The notes under the pieces are model-generated. The model made no database searches. It was not told the DNA's origin and saw only the letters and a list, made by a program, of their open reading frames with translations. The position numbers were made by a program, and so were the translations under genes. DNA of 64,000 nucleotides, from contig JAGVSM010003994.1 of NCBI GenBank assembly GCA_022494885.1, positions 1 through 64,000 on the forward strand, given 5' to 3'. Positions 32,320 through 43,520 of this stretch are shown here, piece after piece (within the stretch, counting starts at the first letter, position 1; every line of letters begins with the position of its first letter). The stretch comes from Micrasema longulum (taxonomy: Eukaryota > Arthropoda > Insecta > Trichoptera > Brachycentridae).

Positions 32320-32605
32320 GGCTTCTCACCAGAGAGGTGTACTAAATTTTTTAATGTTTACATTTTTAAAGTTCTTAGTGATAAACCCAAGTATCTTCAG
32401 AGATCTTCTAATATGCGATGTCGAGGATACAATAGGGCTATCAAGGGCCGTACGAACAGCAATATACAGTTTACCTCAAGGAAACAGACCTCAAGGACGA
32501 CCTCAAAAATAATTAAGAACAGCTGGCAGTCCACCTCTTAAGAGCGAACTTGATGCTAAAAGTAACAGGCTAACAGGCCTCAAACAAGTGGAAGAAGAAG
32601 AATAC
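32320..32605 (+). pseudogene. LINE C-terminal fragment
   Basis: The frame gives AVRTAIYSLPQGNRPQGRPQ, then a stop and SPPLKSELDAKSNRLTGLKQ, the recognisable end of a LINE protein of the type that finishes with a GRPxxRW-like motif (as in RTE-like elements). A late run of GAAGAAGAAGAA follows. No upstream catalytic part. Confidence 0.5.
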
Positions 32606-33839
32606 GAATAATATGTTTAACTTTTATTTCAATTTGTGCTTGCAATTCTCAACCTTTATATTTTTATAAACTGTAGCTACCTTCATAGTTGATCATTATA
32701 AAATGGATTCTGTTCATATGGGCGACTCTATTAGCCGGTGACGTATTATTACGATAAGATTTTTACTTTACTTTTTAACCTAATGCGCAAGTTTAGCATT
32801 TTAACATTTAATGGGCTATTTCTGTATTCCGAGTAATAGAATAACTTTTTAAGCTAACCTGGCAATTTCACGATTCCCCTGTCTACCGTAACTGTTCGCG
32901 AGTATAATTTAATCATTGCTATTTACTTCTCGCTGATACCATGTTTCATAATAATGTTCTTTGAGGCTGTAAAACCATTCTGGACGAATTTCCTATTAAA
33001 AATAAGAACACTTTATATTGCGTAGTAAAATCTTTCAAATCTTTTATAACTTTCTGATATAATAATCCTAACTGACCTCATATTACTTTATAAAGTGATC
33101 AATTCATTAATTGACTGTCCAGATTTGCTGGAGTTGGTATCTATCCGTCTCACATATTAGTAAAAGTAGCTCCACTATCTGTCTCACTCACATTTCGTAA
33201 AATGACTCTCTCCTCTGACACATTAGTAGAAGTTACGTCACTGTCTGTCTCGCTCACACTTCGTAAAATGACTCTTAATCTTTTGGAAACAAATGCTCAA
33301 AACTGGGTTTCATTATGAAAAAAATTGTCCACACCTAATTTAAGAAATAATCAAGCAAGTGTTATACCATTTTGGAATTCTTATTAAATGCGCCAACTTT
33401 TAAAGTTACTTGCCAAATTAGCGTAGTACATTTTTTTTCAGTGCAGTCAGTTAAAATTGGGAGTAGTGTTGATTTTGAATACTTGGTTGGGCAAAAAGAA
33501 ACATTTTCTTCCAAGCTGGAGCAGTTATCTTTAAACTTTGGATCACAGTTTAAAGAAACATTATTCAGAATCACATAATAAAAAATAAAATAAAATAAAG
33601 ATTTGTAGTAACGGGAGTTAAAAGACCATCACAGAGTGTCGATTTTCTCGATTTTTTTTTAATGACTATAATTTAAAAAAATACAAGACTTTTTAAAACA
33701 TTTTTCTCACAACTAGCATGACTTGTTCTATCATCCGTTTTTTCGGCTTGACGTCGATTTCTGGGACACCCTGTATGTTAAAGGCAATTTATGTCGTTTA
33801 TGTAAAAATAAATAAATAAATAAAAATAAAACATATGTA
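32606..33839. other. Intergenic with one local tandem duplication
   Basis: A roughly 66-bp unit is present twice at 33140-33275, each ending TTCGTAAAATGACTC after a CTGTCTC-type start. Otherwise nothing is recognised. TGGGACACCCTGTATG near 33762 resembles a DNA-transposon end, but no partner was found. Confidence 0.4.
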
Positions 33840-34085
33840 CATCATCATAATTTCCTTATCCGCACCCAGTGGTGCATAGGGCACTACATTCATCAACCAA
33901 ATACAGCATAGTTCAATCTACTGTTACATGAAGGTAAGGTGATCAGTCCTTCGCTTCAGGTGTCAGTCCGGACACAATAAATCATTGTAGTTTTTTAACA
34001 TTTCACGTCCACCTAGCTTGGAATCGCACCCAGGACATCAAGAACGGTAGGCAAACGGGCCAACCTCTTCATAAAAAAGACTTAC
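33840..34085 (-). mobile_element. SINE1 copy
   Basis: Minus-strand SINE1 with body (GGTGCATAGGGCACTACATT, ATGAAGGTAAGGTGATCAGT) and a diverged head with the complement of box B (TGGAATCGCACCCAGG). Confidence 0.7.
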
Positions 34086-34519
34086 GCATCTCCACTCAAT
34101 TTCCTTATTCAGGATTTTTACCTGAGAGCAGCCATAGAGTTAGTAACACTCGTGCAGGGTCCTGGTTCTATTTCACATACATGACTTTATTCTTGATCCG
34201 CCCAGACACTTAATTAAAATGCACAATTTAGATGAATTAGTTCACATAGAAAAGGTTAGAATTATAGTTAAGAAGACAAACAATAAAATAAAGACGAATA
34301 TGAAAATAAATTAAACTACAATACGCACACAAGAAATAGAATAATTTAACTTGTAAACAACCTAGGACTAACAGAAAAAGAAGCAATGTGTACACAGCGA
34401 TAACGTTTTGCAAATCACTTTCAAAAAACTTTAAAAAATTGCCAAGCATTAGCATATATGAAAAACACCTAAATCTAAGAAAAGGATCGTTGTCCGAGGG
34501 ATTAGATAAATGGTACGAT

Positions 34520-35475
34520 CAATGCAGTTTACAAGAAAGGTGATTCTTTAGAGTGCAATAATTACCTCGGAATAACTCTGCTGAGCGTTTCAAGAAAGAT
34601 TCTTGCACACATAATCTTACTTATACGATATTCTTTACTGCTGATTCTGAGACTCTACTAAACTGGTTTCATTCCTACTAAGTCGTGTGCGGACTATATT
34701 CGAAATATAAGATCCATGTTCCAACCGAGCAATGAAATGAACTCACCCCTTGCGTATTGCGTCATTGACTACGAAAGGGCATTTGATAGTCTGCATCGAC
34801 TATCTCTTTGGAAAATTCTCGATGCGTATGGTACTTCTCCTGAGATTATTACTGTTATAAAAGCGCTCCACATATACAATAATTGTGTGAGATTTTATCT
34901 TATGCAAATCAATACCACCTGATTGAGGCATAAGAGTGAACTTGTTACTCAAGTTGCGTGACTTGGAGTATGCAGATGATACGGTTCTTCTTTTGATACG
35001 GACAGCTTTAAATACTTGGAAGTTCCCATAACTGAGGATGAAAGCATGCACAAAGAGCTCGCAACCCGTCTAGAAATTGCTGGAATAACTTTTAACGTGA
35101 TGCTTGAGGAGAAGATTAGCCATTAGGTGGTTCGATTTTATAACTAACATTAACGGATCGAAGTCCAATAACGGACGCTGCAGCCTTCTATAACGAGCGT
35201 ATTAAGGATGCGGCGGTGGACCTGCCTTGGACACATGCTACGCATACCTCAGGAGAACCCAAACCCAAGTTACCTGTTATTTAAACCTGCGGGCTCACGC
35301 CGTCCTAGAAAGCGTCGATGACGATATTTCGACTTTATTTGGTGGAACTAAGGGGCGCTAGATTGACGAGAGAAGGAGGCGAGAGTGCTGGATGGCGATA
35401 GGGTCTCCTGGAGGCAACTGGTGATGTTCACATGCTTCACTAAGGAAATGATGTGGAAAAAGAAAATAAAATAAG
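34520..35475 (+). pseudogene. Non-LTR retrotransposon reverse transcriptase relic
   Basis: Covers much of a LINE palm in order: KKGDSLECNNYLGITLLSVS (finger motif), TGFIPTKSCADYIRNIRSM, then CVIDYERAFDSLHRLSLWKI, the palm A motif with its catalytic Asp, and later LRDLEYADDTVLLL, the YADD box. After deletions the C-terminal region follows: RRWTCLGHMLRIPQENP and VSWRQLVMFTCF. Several frame changes and at least two deletions (before and after YADD) are needed, so it is dead. It is the most complete RT palm in the window. Confidence 0.8.
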
Positions 35476-35723
35476 AAAAACCACCTTTAAAAAATCTGTT
35501 AAAAAAACAGCCCATGTGACGAGCTATTACTGAATAACTTAATTAAAATGGTGGCATAGTATAAAAGTGTTTTAAAATATATTGTATCCCCTTATACCAG
35601 AACTTTTGCTGATTGGGAATATTTTTTACTAATAAAATGTAGCAATAAAAGTGAAATACATCTAAATTGTATTAAAATAAACTATTTACATATTTAAAAT
35701 AATAATAATATCATAGATATATA
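35476..35723. other. AT-rich stretch, nothing recognised
   Basis: No feature recognised. Confidence 0.4.
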
Positions 35724-35985
35724 CCTCGGCCTTGTCGCGTAGTGATCAGCGCATTCGCCTACCATGCAAGAGGTCTCGGGTTCGATTCCCGACAAGGTCG
35801 ATGTGAAATATTTATTTTAAAGGGTGTTTTTACACTAGAATCTTTCATAGTCCCTGGACTGATACCTGAAGCGTAAGACTGATCATCTTACCTTCATGTA
35901 AAAAATGATTAAGATACTCTGCGATTGCTGTACCGATGTAGTGCCCTATGTACCATTGGGTGCGTAAAGGTAATTATTATGATGA
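35724..35985 (+). mobile_element. SINE1, full-length reference copy
   Basis: Head CCTCGGCCTTGTCGCGTAGT with box A (TAGTGATCAGCGCATTCGCC) and box B (GGGTTCGATTCCCGAC); the CCTTGTCG and CGACAAGG ends can pair as an acceptor-like stem. The body has ATAGTCCCTGGACTGATACC, AAGACTGATCATCTTACCTT and ATGTACCATTGGGTGCG, ending with ATTATGATGAT. It is the best copy for defining the family. It is tRNA-derived, Pol III-type, and uses LINE enzymes to move. Confidence 0.85.
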
Positions 35986-36887
35986 TATGTACACAGACAC
36001 TTGCAAACATAAATATTCATACGCATTTTTTAATATATTTTTTCATATAACAATAAATCTGTACCTACGTATTATATTTTTACACCAACATATTTCTTTC
36101 ACCAGTTATTCTACATTCTACCCCAGTGATCAATTTTCGTTTGAACATATTTATTTCTATTTATTATTTAAACTCAAAACAGATTTGTATTATAACATTT
36201 TTTCTGTTAATTATACAATTGACATTCAAGACATGAATTTTTAAAGATATAATTATACAAGTTACTATCCTTAAAATACTTGAATAAGCATTTTTCTTAA
36301 ATAAAAAATGACCTTTAGCCTTAAAAATCTATTAACTTTGACAGAAGACTTAATCATAAAAAACGAGATGGTTTTTTTGCGGCTAGACACATTATAATAA
36401 CCTCTTTATTTTTGTGCGTCGGCGTCAGTCGGACGATCCAAAATAATGTTTATTTTGCTTAAGTGGAAATCATGCAAAACTACTTGTAAAATACTCAGTC
36501 AAACATTGCTTGAATGCTTCATACCATGCTAAGCGTGTTTGATCAAATGGTGTAGTTTCGAAATTGATAAAATCCTTTTTTACTTAATAAAAATTGTGTA
36601 AACGTGGAGTTATGCATTATAAGAACAAATCGGTATGTGAGAGGTAAACTACAGTTTCTCCGAAAACCCAACTTTTCAGGAGAAACAAATTAGCGATATT
36701 TCGCACATTAAACATCTTGTGTTTTTCAAGGAGAGCCTTTAAAGCAAACTTCATTAGTAATATATATTGATACACATTACAAAAATACACATGTTTTAAA
36801 TATATGGGAATGTTGAGGTTTTCTTATTGTCCCAAACTTCTTATTTGGTGGAGTTAAAATAAAAATAAAATTTTTAAAAAAGTTCTT
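35986..36887. other. AT-rich stretch, nothing recognised
   Basis: The 98-codon plus-strand frame at 35948-36244 begins in the SINE1 tail and then runs through Phe/Tyr/Ile-rich sequence; I see no protein family. Confidence 0.4.
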
Positions 36888-37560
36888 ATTTATTTATTTA
36901 TTAACGGACATTGTCCATATATACAATTTATAGGGTTAAAAAATTACAATAAAAAAATAAAAATAAAACAACATTAAAAAAAGAAAAGAAGCATTGACAA
37001 ACATAAAGGACATCAAGACAAGATCTGGACTATTCATTTGGTGCTCGTTTAAATCGTTATAAACTTAAGCCAAAAAAGTCCAGATCTTGTTTTGAGTTAA
37101 AAATAGGACAAAGACGGGTCATTGGAGAATTAAGGCCATAGTTTGTTCTATGCTGATCGATGAACAGTACTTCATTGTTTCTCAACCTATGAGACGGAAT
37201 ATTGAATTTTACTTGTCCCAGTAACGATGGAACATCGATTATACCATTTAGTATGCCGAACATGTATATGGAGTCAATATTAATTCTACGTTTTTGTAGA
37301 CCAGAAATATTTAACATCGACTCAATATCAGCATAAGAATAATTACCTCTCTCTAGTCCAAACATCCACGCTACTTTTCGAAGCAAGCGATGTTGGACTG
37401 ATTCAATGTGATTTATGCGATTGACATAGAATGGAGACCAGACCACGGAGGCATATTCTAAAAGAGGGCGAACAATTGAGCAATGAAGAGTTTTGATTGT
37501 ACGGACATTAGTAAAATCAGAAAGAAAGTAAGCAGGAATCAAAGAACGTAAGAACTTATG
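36888..37560 (-). mobile_element. Jockey/CR1-like LINE, 5'-truncated
   Basis: A minus-strand element: protein frame 37542-37057, then a 3' UTR (GGACAATGTCCGTTAATAAA) ending in an (AATA)n tail, seen on the plus strand as TTATTTATTTATTTATTAAC at 36890. A related but more decayed copy of the same family is at 41215-41600. Truncation removes endonuclease and palm. Confidence 0.75.
37057..37542 (-). CDS. LINE protein, C-terminal 161 residues, open frame
   Basis: The longest complete frame in the window. It starts with TIKTLHCSIVRPLLEYASVV and WSPFYVNRINHIESVQHRLL, the segment after the palm that is diagnostic for Jockey/CR1-like LINE reverse transcriptases. It continues YADIESMLNISGLQKRRINI, DQHRTNYGLNSPMTRLCPIF and ends DLDFFGLSL. 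The frame has no stops, so this copy is comparatively young, but it lacks the catalytic core and the Met is internal to the original protein. Not a host gene. Confidence 0.8.
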   Translation of the reverse strand: MIPAYFLSDFTNVRTIKTLHCSIVRPLLEYASVVWSPFYVNRINHIESVQHRLLRKVAWMFGLERGNYSYADIESMLNISGLQKRRINIDSIYMFGILNGIIDVPSLLGQVKFNIPSHRLRNNEVLFIDQHRTNYGLNSPMTRLCPIFNSKQDLDFFGLSL

Positions 37561-38811
37561 CTATTTACCATGTGATTGAGGACGAAAAATTTGATTTTCT
37601 CATATTAATAACTTAATTTTATAATATTTGGAGTTTCCGTAGTTTAACTCTTGCATAAAGAAATAGTTTCACCTACATCCCATTCTTCCTGAAAAATGTT
37701 GTCACTAAGGGCCAGCTTCACCACAAATTCAATGCCTTCTGTTGAATAATTGTGGGTCAAAATGGGGTAAAATTATTTGTTTCATCTTCCTTTTTATTTA
37801 TAGTTATTATTTTTCATTGAGATGGTACTTTTGACATAAGACCATAATTACTTTCATGCGTCATATTGCAGGACATATAGCGCTCCACGCGGCCATTTTT
37901 AGCACTATTAATTACTAGAACAATGCGGCCAGTTGACATTTCAATTGAATACCTAATATCGACTGAATTCATAGTGGGATTTTTTATTTATTTTTTAATG
38001 AATTATATATTAAAGTAATGGATAATATATCTATATATTATAATATATCACGAAGTTACATCGTTTGAGTTGATTTCATGGATGAGAGTTGTCGTATTAC
38101 ACAGAACCACAGAAAAATATCAATGTATAGTATATATTACTTACATTATATTATGTTCCTGTGTAGGGACAAATATATGATATTTTTTTACAGCGTACCT
38201 GTAAATAAAATCACCATTCGCCACTGCTAAACACCCGTCTTGTGTACCATCCAACCTTAGTTCCGGAACCTAACTTGTAGTCAGTAAACGTGAAGTAGCG
38301 TAAAAAGGGCGACATACAGCTTTGGATTCACAGTAAACAGGCATAGACAGTTGGTCTTTTTTACTTTACAACGAGTTTTGCACTGCAATGGTCACACGAC
38401 AACGCTTTTTTTTCGGAACATAATTTCAAAATATCGTCTTATAATGCATCATTTCTAATTATACCTCAGTGTCCATAACTGTAATGCGTTTTAAATCAAT
38501 GTTGATTTCTTAAATCGACTTAAAATTGAAATACAAATTATTTCATTTTATTTTATTGAAATAAATGGCACTTTGTGTCTTTTGCATATAGGGATAAAAA
38601 ATACATTCTATTAAATATACATACAAGTAAATATTAAACCTGAACTTAAATGTAAGTTTAAAATATAATGAAAAAAATCTTTTAAATTAAGATAAACATT
38701 ACCCTGACAAGTGTAAAATTTTGTAATGTAGTTCCATTTAATACATAAAAAAATATAAAAAGTTTTTTTTTTTGTATCCTTATTTTTTAAAATAATTTTT
38801 CATATCTTTAA
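37561..38811. other. Intergenic, one LINE 3' end
   Basis: A LINE-like 3' terminus in minus orientation lies at 38545-38595 (plus strand TTGAAATAAATGGCACTTTG); its complement resembles GGCACTTAGTGCCATTTATT at 31.79 kb. Nothing else is recognised. Confidence 0.4.
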
Positions 38812-39076
38812 ATCATCATCATCATCATCATTCCCTTTCCGCACCTAATGGCGCATAGGGAACTGCATTGGCACACCAATCGCAGTATGTCTTGATCATT
38901 TTTGTTACATGAAGGAAAGGCGATCAGTCTTACGCTTACTACCAGTCCAGGGACTATGAAATATTTTTGTGTAAAAACACCCTTTTAAATAATATTTTAT
39001 ATAAACCATGTCGGGAATTGAACCCGAGACCTCTTGCATGGTAGGCAAATGCGCTGACCATTACACCACGAGGCCG
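38812..39076 (-). mobile_element. SINE1, full-length copy
   Basis: Complete minus-strand SINE1: (ATC)n at 38813-38831, body (CGCACCTAATGGCGCATAGG, GTTACATGAAGGAAAGGCGA), complement of box B (TCGGGAATTGAACCCGAGA) and head end CCATTACACCACGAGGCCG. The trinucleotide end matches the ATGATGAT end of the copy at 35724. Confidence 0.85.
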
Positions 39077-39950
39077 ACGATATTTAAATACAGCTTATAA
39101 AAAAATGCACTTTAAAAGGAATGAATAATAACAGTTAACTAAAAAATTACAAATAAAAAAAATTCATAAAATGCAAAGAAAAACTAAAAACTGCTAAAAA
39201 TAATAATAAAAAGTATGTGACATATCACGGTAAACTAGTAATAAAATTAGAAAAATATAATTTTAATGTTGTTCAATAAGTCCACATATATTCACTACAC
39301 TATATTCTCTTCTCTACTCACACATCCATACGCATATAACCAATATATATATACTCACGCTCACTAACATCTACAATAATAACACTGATACTCTAAAACA
39401 AGTACTTAGCACAAATATTATTATGTTATAATAAAAGTTATCCTCATAATGTAATTGAGACACATTTTATGTCAAATATTTATGTACATGAATTCTACAA
39501 TGGGTTTTCTTTTTATGAGAAAAATAAAATAAAATTAAATTAAAATAAAACGATGAAAGAATTCAAACAAATTAGAATAACATTAAATAAGAAAAATAGT
39601 AAAAAAACATTGGTGTTTAGAAACTACAAAATACTAGTTTATCCCCCCCATGAAAACAAGAGAAGGGGTCGCCTTTTTGATAGGTAAAACAAAAAAAAAC
39701 AGAAAATTCTTATCTATTTTGAACACAGAACGTAATTTTCTCATTTCTGTACGATGACAAAATGAAGTCTTACAATTTCCAGACCACGCGTTACTCATTT
39801 CATTTGCAATTTGGTTTATACAAACCGTTCAGAACATCCCCTGTGAATCAGTCTCAATAATAATAAGCCATTATTGAACCCCTGAATTTCATCTCCATAA
39901 TCCGAGGATCGCAAAAGCCAGACCGACCCCAGTATGCCCAATTGATCCGA
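39077..39950. other. AT-rich stretch, nothing recognised
   Basis: No supported gene. Confidence 0.4.
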
Positions 39951-40070
39951 TCGGTTGGCCGAAATAAATTGATGTGACGTGTGCCCTGGCGGTTCTTCAT
40001 AAACCCGCATATTTATACGTTTTCAACACCACTCGACAAGTGTTTTCAATTTACAATTCATAATTTGATT
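39951..40070 (+). repeat. Interspersed repeat S, copy 1
   Basis: GGTTCTTCATAAACCCGCAT, TATTTATACGTTTTCAACAC and CAATTTACAATTCAT recur at 45718-45832 in the same order and orientation. Class unknown. Confidence 0.5.
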
Positions 40071-40469
40071 ATCTTATTGGGAAAGATAAAGGTTATTAGA
40101 TTCTGTTTCTTAAGTGCGTGATTTAGGCGTCATCTTTGATCAAATTTTTGTCTTTCGCCAGTCACAAAAGCTGCATAGCCAATAAATCCTTAAAACTGCT
40201 ATGCTGTATTTTGCGAGTGACGAAGGATTTTAAAAATATTGATACTTCGAAATTGTTAAAGAATACTACAAATACAAATTATTACATAAACTTTTTATAA
40301 CAAATATTCTATGGGTTAACTAATGAATGGATATAATGTTATTTTAATGAGTTTAAGTATTTTATTTTATTGTTATGTCGATAATGATCCTTAAGATAAA
40401 AATAACTTTATTTAATTTACTTACATATAACTTTGAATTATGTATCCTCACCTCTGTTCTGTATAAATA

Positions 40470-40640
40470 CATTTAACTTTTTAATAAAGATACCAGTCTC
40501 GAAGATGTCGCGAAAGCGATGAAACCGGTCACTGGATATTCCAAATTTGTGGATTAAAGTATCACTCGTGTTTTATTTATATAATAAATTACAATGAACT
40601 TCCATCAAGAATTTTCACTTACAAACTTAAATGTTTTATT
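40470..40640 (+). repeat. Penelope-like arm with degenerate hammerhead motif
   Basis: Bases 40493-40535 fit a Penelope-type hammerhead with a tiny stem III: CCAGT (stem I), TCGAAGA in the place of CUGANGA, TCGC-GAAA-GCGA (stem II), GAAAC-CG-GTC, then ACTGG closing stem I. Two substitutions in the CUGANGA box (at the critical C and U) and one extra base predict loss of cleavage. The downstream block ATTACAATGAACTTCCATCA is shared with 28.99 kb and related to 12.66 kb. Penelope-like retroelements are known to carry such ribozymes in their terminal repeats. Confidence 0.55.
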
Positions 40641-40910
40641 ACATAAACATATATTTCAATAAACATCTGGACAACACGCTTAATAGTATAATATATAAAT
40701 CTATACAATATCTCGCAGCAGTCTCTTGCAATGGTCTCTTCCCTTAGACAAAATCCAAACTTGTGCACTTCTCCTGAAAATGGCTTTCGGTTTTGAGGAC
40801 GACATTGAACACTCTTGGGACTACAAAAGGCAAAGGAGATCAGCCAGTTTCCATACATTTTTGGGCTAATTTTGAAAGTGCCGGCCATCTTAATTAAATT
40901 CAATATTATA
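40641..40910 (-). pseudogene. LINE-like C-terminal fragment (family Y)
   Basis: Related to 29575-29735 (minus-strand CATTTTCAGGAGAAGTGCAC against CATTTTCAAGAGAGGAGTTA). The open minus-strand frame 40903-40619 is in another phase and not itself protein-like. Tentative. Confidence 0.35.
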
Positions 40911-41214
40911 ATAGAGTATGATCAAATAAACCCTTTTTATTATGAGACTAACGTTTTATGTCAAGTCTGTGAGATGATATTCAAACTCAAAACATCTATT
41001 CTAAACGGGATCTCTATATACTTCGAGGGCGAACCCAGTCCCGGCATGTCCTTTTACGAACATAATATAATGTGTATATGAGAATTATCGAGGATAACAT
41101 TAAAATATTTAATACAGTGATTTTTTTTATTTTCCCCTGAGTTTTTTTTAATAATGCACATGAGACTAAAACACTATTAACTACTATTTCACCACTTTAT
41201 ATTTTTTTTAAATT

Positions 41215-41600
41215 TATTTATATATTTGCCCAGTGGGAATTTTTAAGGACATATTTATACATGGAAAATTATTATAAAGGAAGAAAAACACAATGGTATA
41301 CAGTAAACTTGGCGGGAGTGAAAGCGGGAAAGAGGTGTTCATAATTTAATTTTATTCAGTGATCGTTTAAAAGAAGACAACTTGTTATCAAAGAAATCAA
41401 GACTGGTATGTTTGTTGGCAGACCTAAGAACTCTAGGCATAGGGAAATGAAAACCATAGTTAGTTCAGTGGTTATCGGTAGGAAAAAGTCAGTTTTGTCT
41501 GAGGTTTTTAGTTAGAATATTTAATTTTATTGAGCTCAGTAGTTCAGGCGCATCAAAGAGTGAGTTGAGAATTTGAAATACGACTAGAAGGTTAACATTT
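41215..41600 (-). pseudogene. Jockey/CR1-like LINE C-terminus, decayed
   Basis: Minus strand reads VFQILNSLFDAPELLSSIKL, then NYGFHFPMPRVLRSANKH and LDFFDNKLSSFKRSLNKI. This parallels the frame at 37057-37542 (MFGILNGIIDVPSLLGQVKF, NYGLNSPMTRLCPI, LDFF), so it is the same family with stops and shifts. Confidence 0.65.
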
Positions 41601-42216
41601 TTAACGACAAAACTGCTTTACATCTATGCTGAGTGATACTTTGAGGTTAAATATTCAAACCTAAATATAATCTCAGAGAATTAATTTAGAACTTTGGTGT
41701 AGGAAAAAAAAATGTTCATAAGGCTAAGTTCTATTTAAATAATGCGTTTATATTTATTGGCCGGCAAAATATAAAATAGCCCAATCTGGGTGATCTTCTT
41801 TCTCTGAGCAAAAGTCGTACGTGTTTTTGGACCAGTTTTAGTACAAAACGTAACCAAAACAAATTCATATCTTTTTTCGTAACATTTTCTGTCTTTTCTC
41901 TTGCAAAGATTAAAGAATTGTTCGGAAATATGAGATGTGAATGTTTTGTTCAGATCACAATAGACGGCTAGATTACAAAAGGGTCGGAAGTAATAATGGT
42001 TACTTCGACACATAAATACGCTTCTCCCTAAACTAAAGGACTTGGTCGCATACTCCAATATACAGGGGAGGGAGCGAAAATATCTTCTCCCCTATTGCAG
42101 TTTTGGACAATAAGGGCACTGCTGTTAGAGGTAATAATTGCAGAAGGTACGTCGTAAAGAGAACGAAACATATTACATTATATCGATATTTTACTTTGAA
42201 CCTTACTATACTAAGG
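41601..42216. other. Intergenic, nothing recognised
   Basis: The minus-strand frame at 42058-41735 (107 codons) has varied composition but no family resemblance I can name. Confidence 0.35.
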
Positions 42217-42224
42217 TACTATTG

Positions 42225-42812
42225 TAGGGTTGCCATCCATCCCGATATATCGGGACTGTCACTGTTATTGAGCCCTCTGTTCCGACGTCTCGATGAAACC
42301 TATAATGTCCCGATTTAGAATTACATAGTACAATGCTGTTAATCAACATAAATCTTTTACGGCCGTACTGACTATGAATGTGTAAATATGGTTGTAAATG
42401 CTTCAAGCCATTGATGCATTTAAAGAAATTCATTGAAGCTCATCTTGCCTCAACAGAGTGGAAGTTGAAGAGCTCTGTGAAAGAGTTTTGAATTGAAGAG
42501 TATTTAATTTTCATTCTTACTCATAAAAACACATTGAAAAAGTAATATAATTGATTTTGGCCTAGTAAAGAGCAACGATAAAAAATGTCGTCTGCTGCCA
42601 GGGACTGTAGAATCAATATTGCAGTATTACGTCAATATTAAGTCAGAAAAAATTATAAATATAAATATAAATTGAAGCACCGCATTAAATGTAAGAAAAA
42701 CATATCTACCTATTATATTTCTGAAAAACCATTATAAAATTGCCTTTTTTGTTACTGCATATCACCATTCCAGAACGTCCCGACGAGACCCTAGCGAAAT
42801 ATGGTAACCCTA
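42225..42812. mobile_element. hAT-like non-autonomous DNA transposon with 8-bp TSD
   Basis: The 8-mer TACTATTG flanks it exactly (42217-42224 and 42813-42820). Termini are short inverted repeats: TAGGGTTGCCAT on the left and ATGGTAACCCTA on the right (one mismatch). Eight-base duplications and a T/CAGGGTTGCCA-type end are characteristic of the hAT superfamily. The 588-bp interior has no transposase; subterminal CCCGATATATCGGG is a perfect palindrome that could be a binding site. Confidence 0.85.
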
Positions 42813-42820
42813 TACTATTG

Positions 42821-43254
42821 TAATATTGTGCGCATGTGTCTGTGTAAGTGCATACAAGTAAAATAATTATATATAAAATATCCGCAACCAGCAGTCCATA
42901 ACATATAGTGTTAGTAATAAATAATTTTGCATATTATTATAAAACATATTTATTTAGGGGCATTTTAGCGAGAGGGTCCTCGCCTCCACATTCTCACCTC
43001 TTTTCGTATTATTAACTAACGTAATTAGACCATTTTTTTTATTTATTTGGCTATTTCGGGGAGAAAAGGTGGTAGCGCTATTTCAATTTTATATTGTCAG
43101 GGTTTTAAATCTACAAGTTAGGTATTAAATTTTTAGTATCAAAAAAGCGTTGGGAAAAGTCGCCCAGTACCGGACACTTAAGGTTTTTTGGAAGAAAAAA
43201 AAGAAAATGCGTTTTTAACACCCATTTGTTAGTTCAAAAATATTTTTAATTATA
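42821..43254. other. AT-rich stretch, nothing recognised
   Basis: No gene recognised. Confidence 0.4.
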
Positions 43255-43520
43255 TATCTAACGTTATTCTGTTCGAACGTTGGCTTGCCTGCTATTAGTT
43301 GGTTCGGCAAACGTTTTTTCAATAGTTGAATTTTCGATGAACTGTATACTAAATGACATTTAACATTGAGTTTTACATTTCAATCTTTTCGTTTCGTCAT
43401 TGTGTGATTGTAAATCTAAATCATCCAAGGACCCACTCAAACATACACAAAAAATTTCATCAAAATCGGTCCAGTGGTTTAAGAGGACATACACACGTAC
43501 AGAAGAATTATATAAATAAT
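43255..43520 (+). repeat. Interspersed repeat Q, copy 1
   Basis: GTTCGAACGTTGGCTTGCCT near the start and TTTCATCAAAATCGGTCCAG then GTTTAAGAGGACATACACAC near the end. Start and end blocks recur in order at 55430-56120. The ending is of a kind widespread in insect repeats; the class is uncertain. Confidence 0.5.

Noticed and set aside
35724..35800. Functional tRNA gene at the SINE1 head
   Set aside because: An acceptor-like stem is possible, but the sequence continues into a conserved SINE body present in several copies.
35948..36244. Plus-strand frame of 98 codons as a gene
   Set aside because: It starts in a SINE1 tail and is dominated by Phe, Tyr, Ile and Asn; chance in AT-rich sequence.
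36888..37560. Target-site duplication for the LINE at 37 kb
   Set aside because: Flanks GTTCTTA and GAACTTAT look superficially alike but do not form an exact direct repeat.
41735..42058. Minus-strand 107-codon frame as a host exon
   Set aside because: Mixed composition but no recognisable motif, splice signals or repeats; evidence insufficient.
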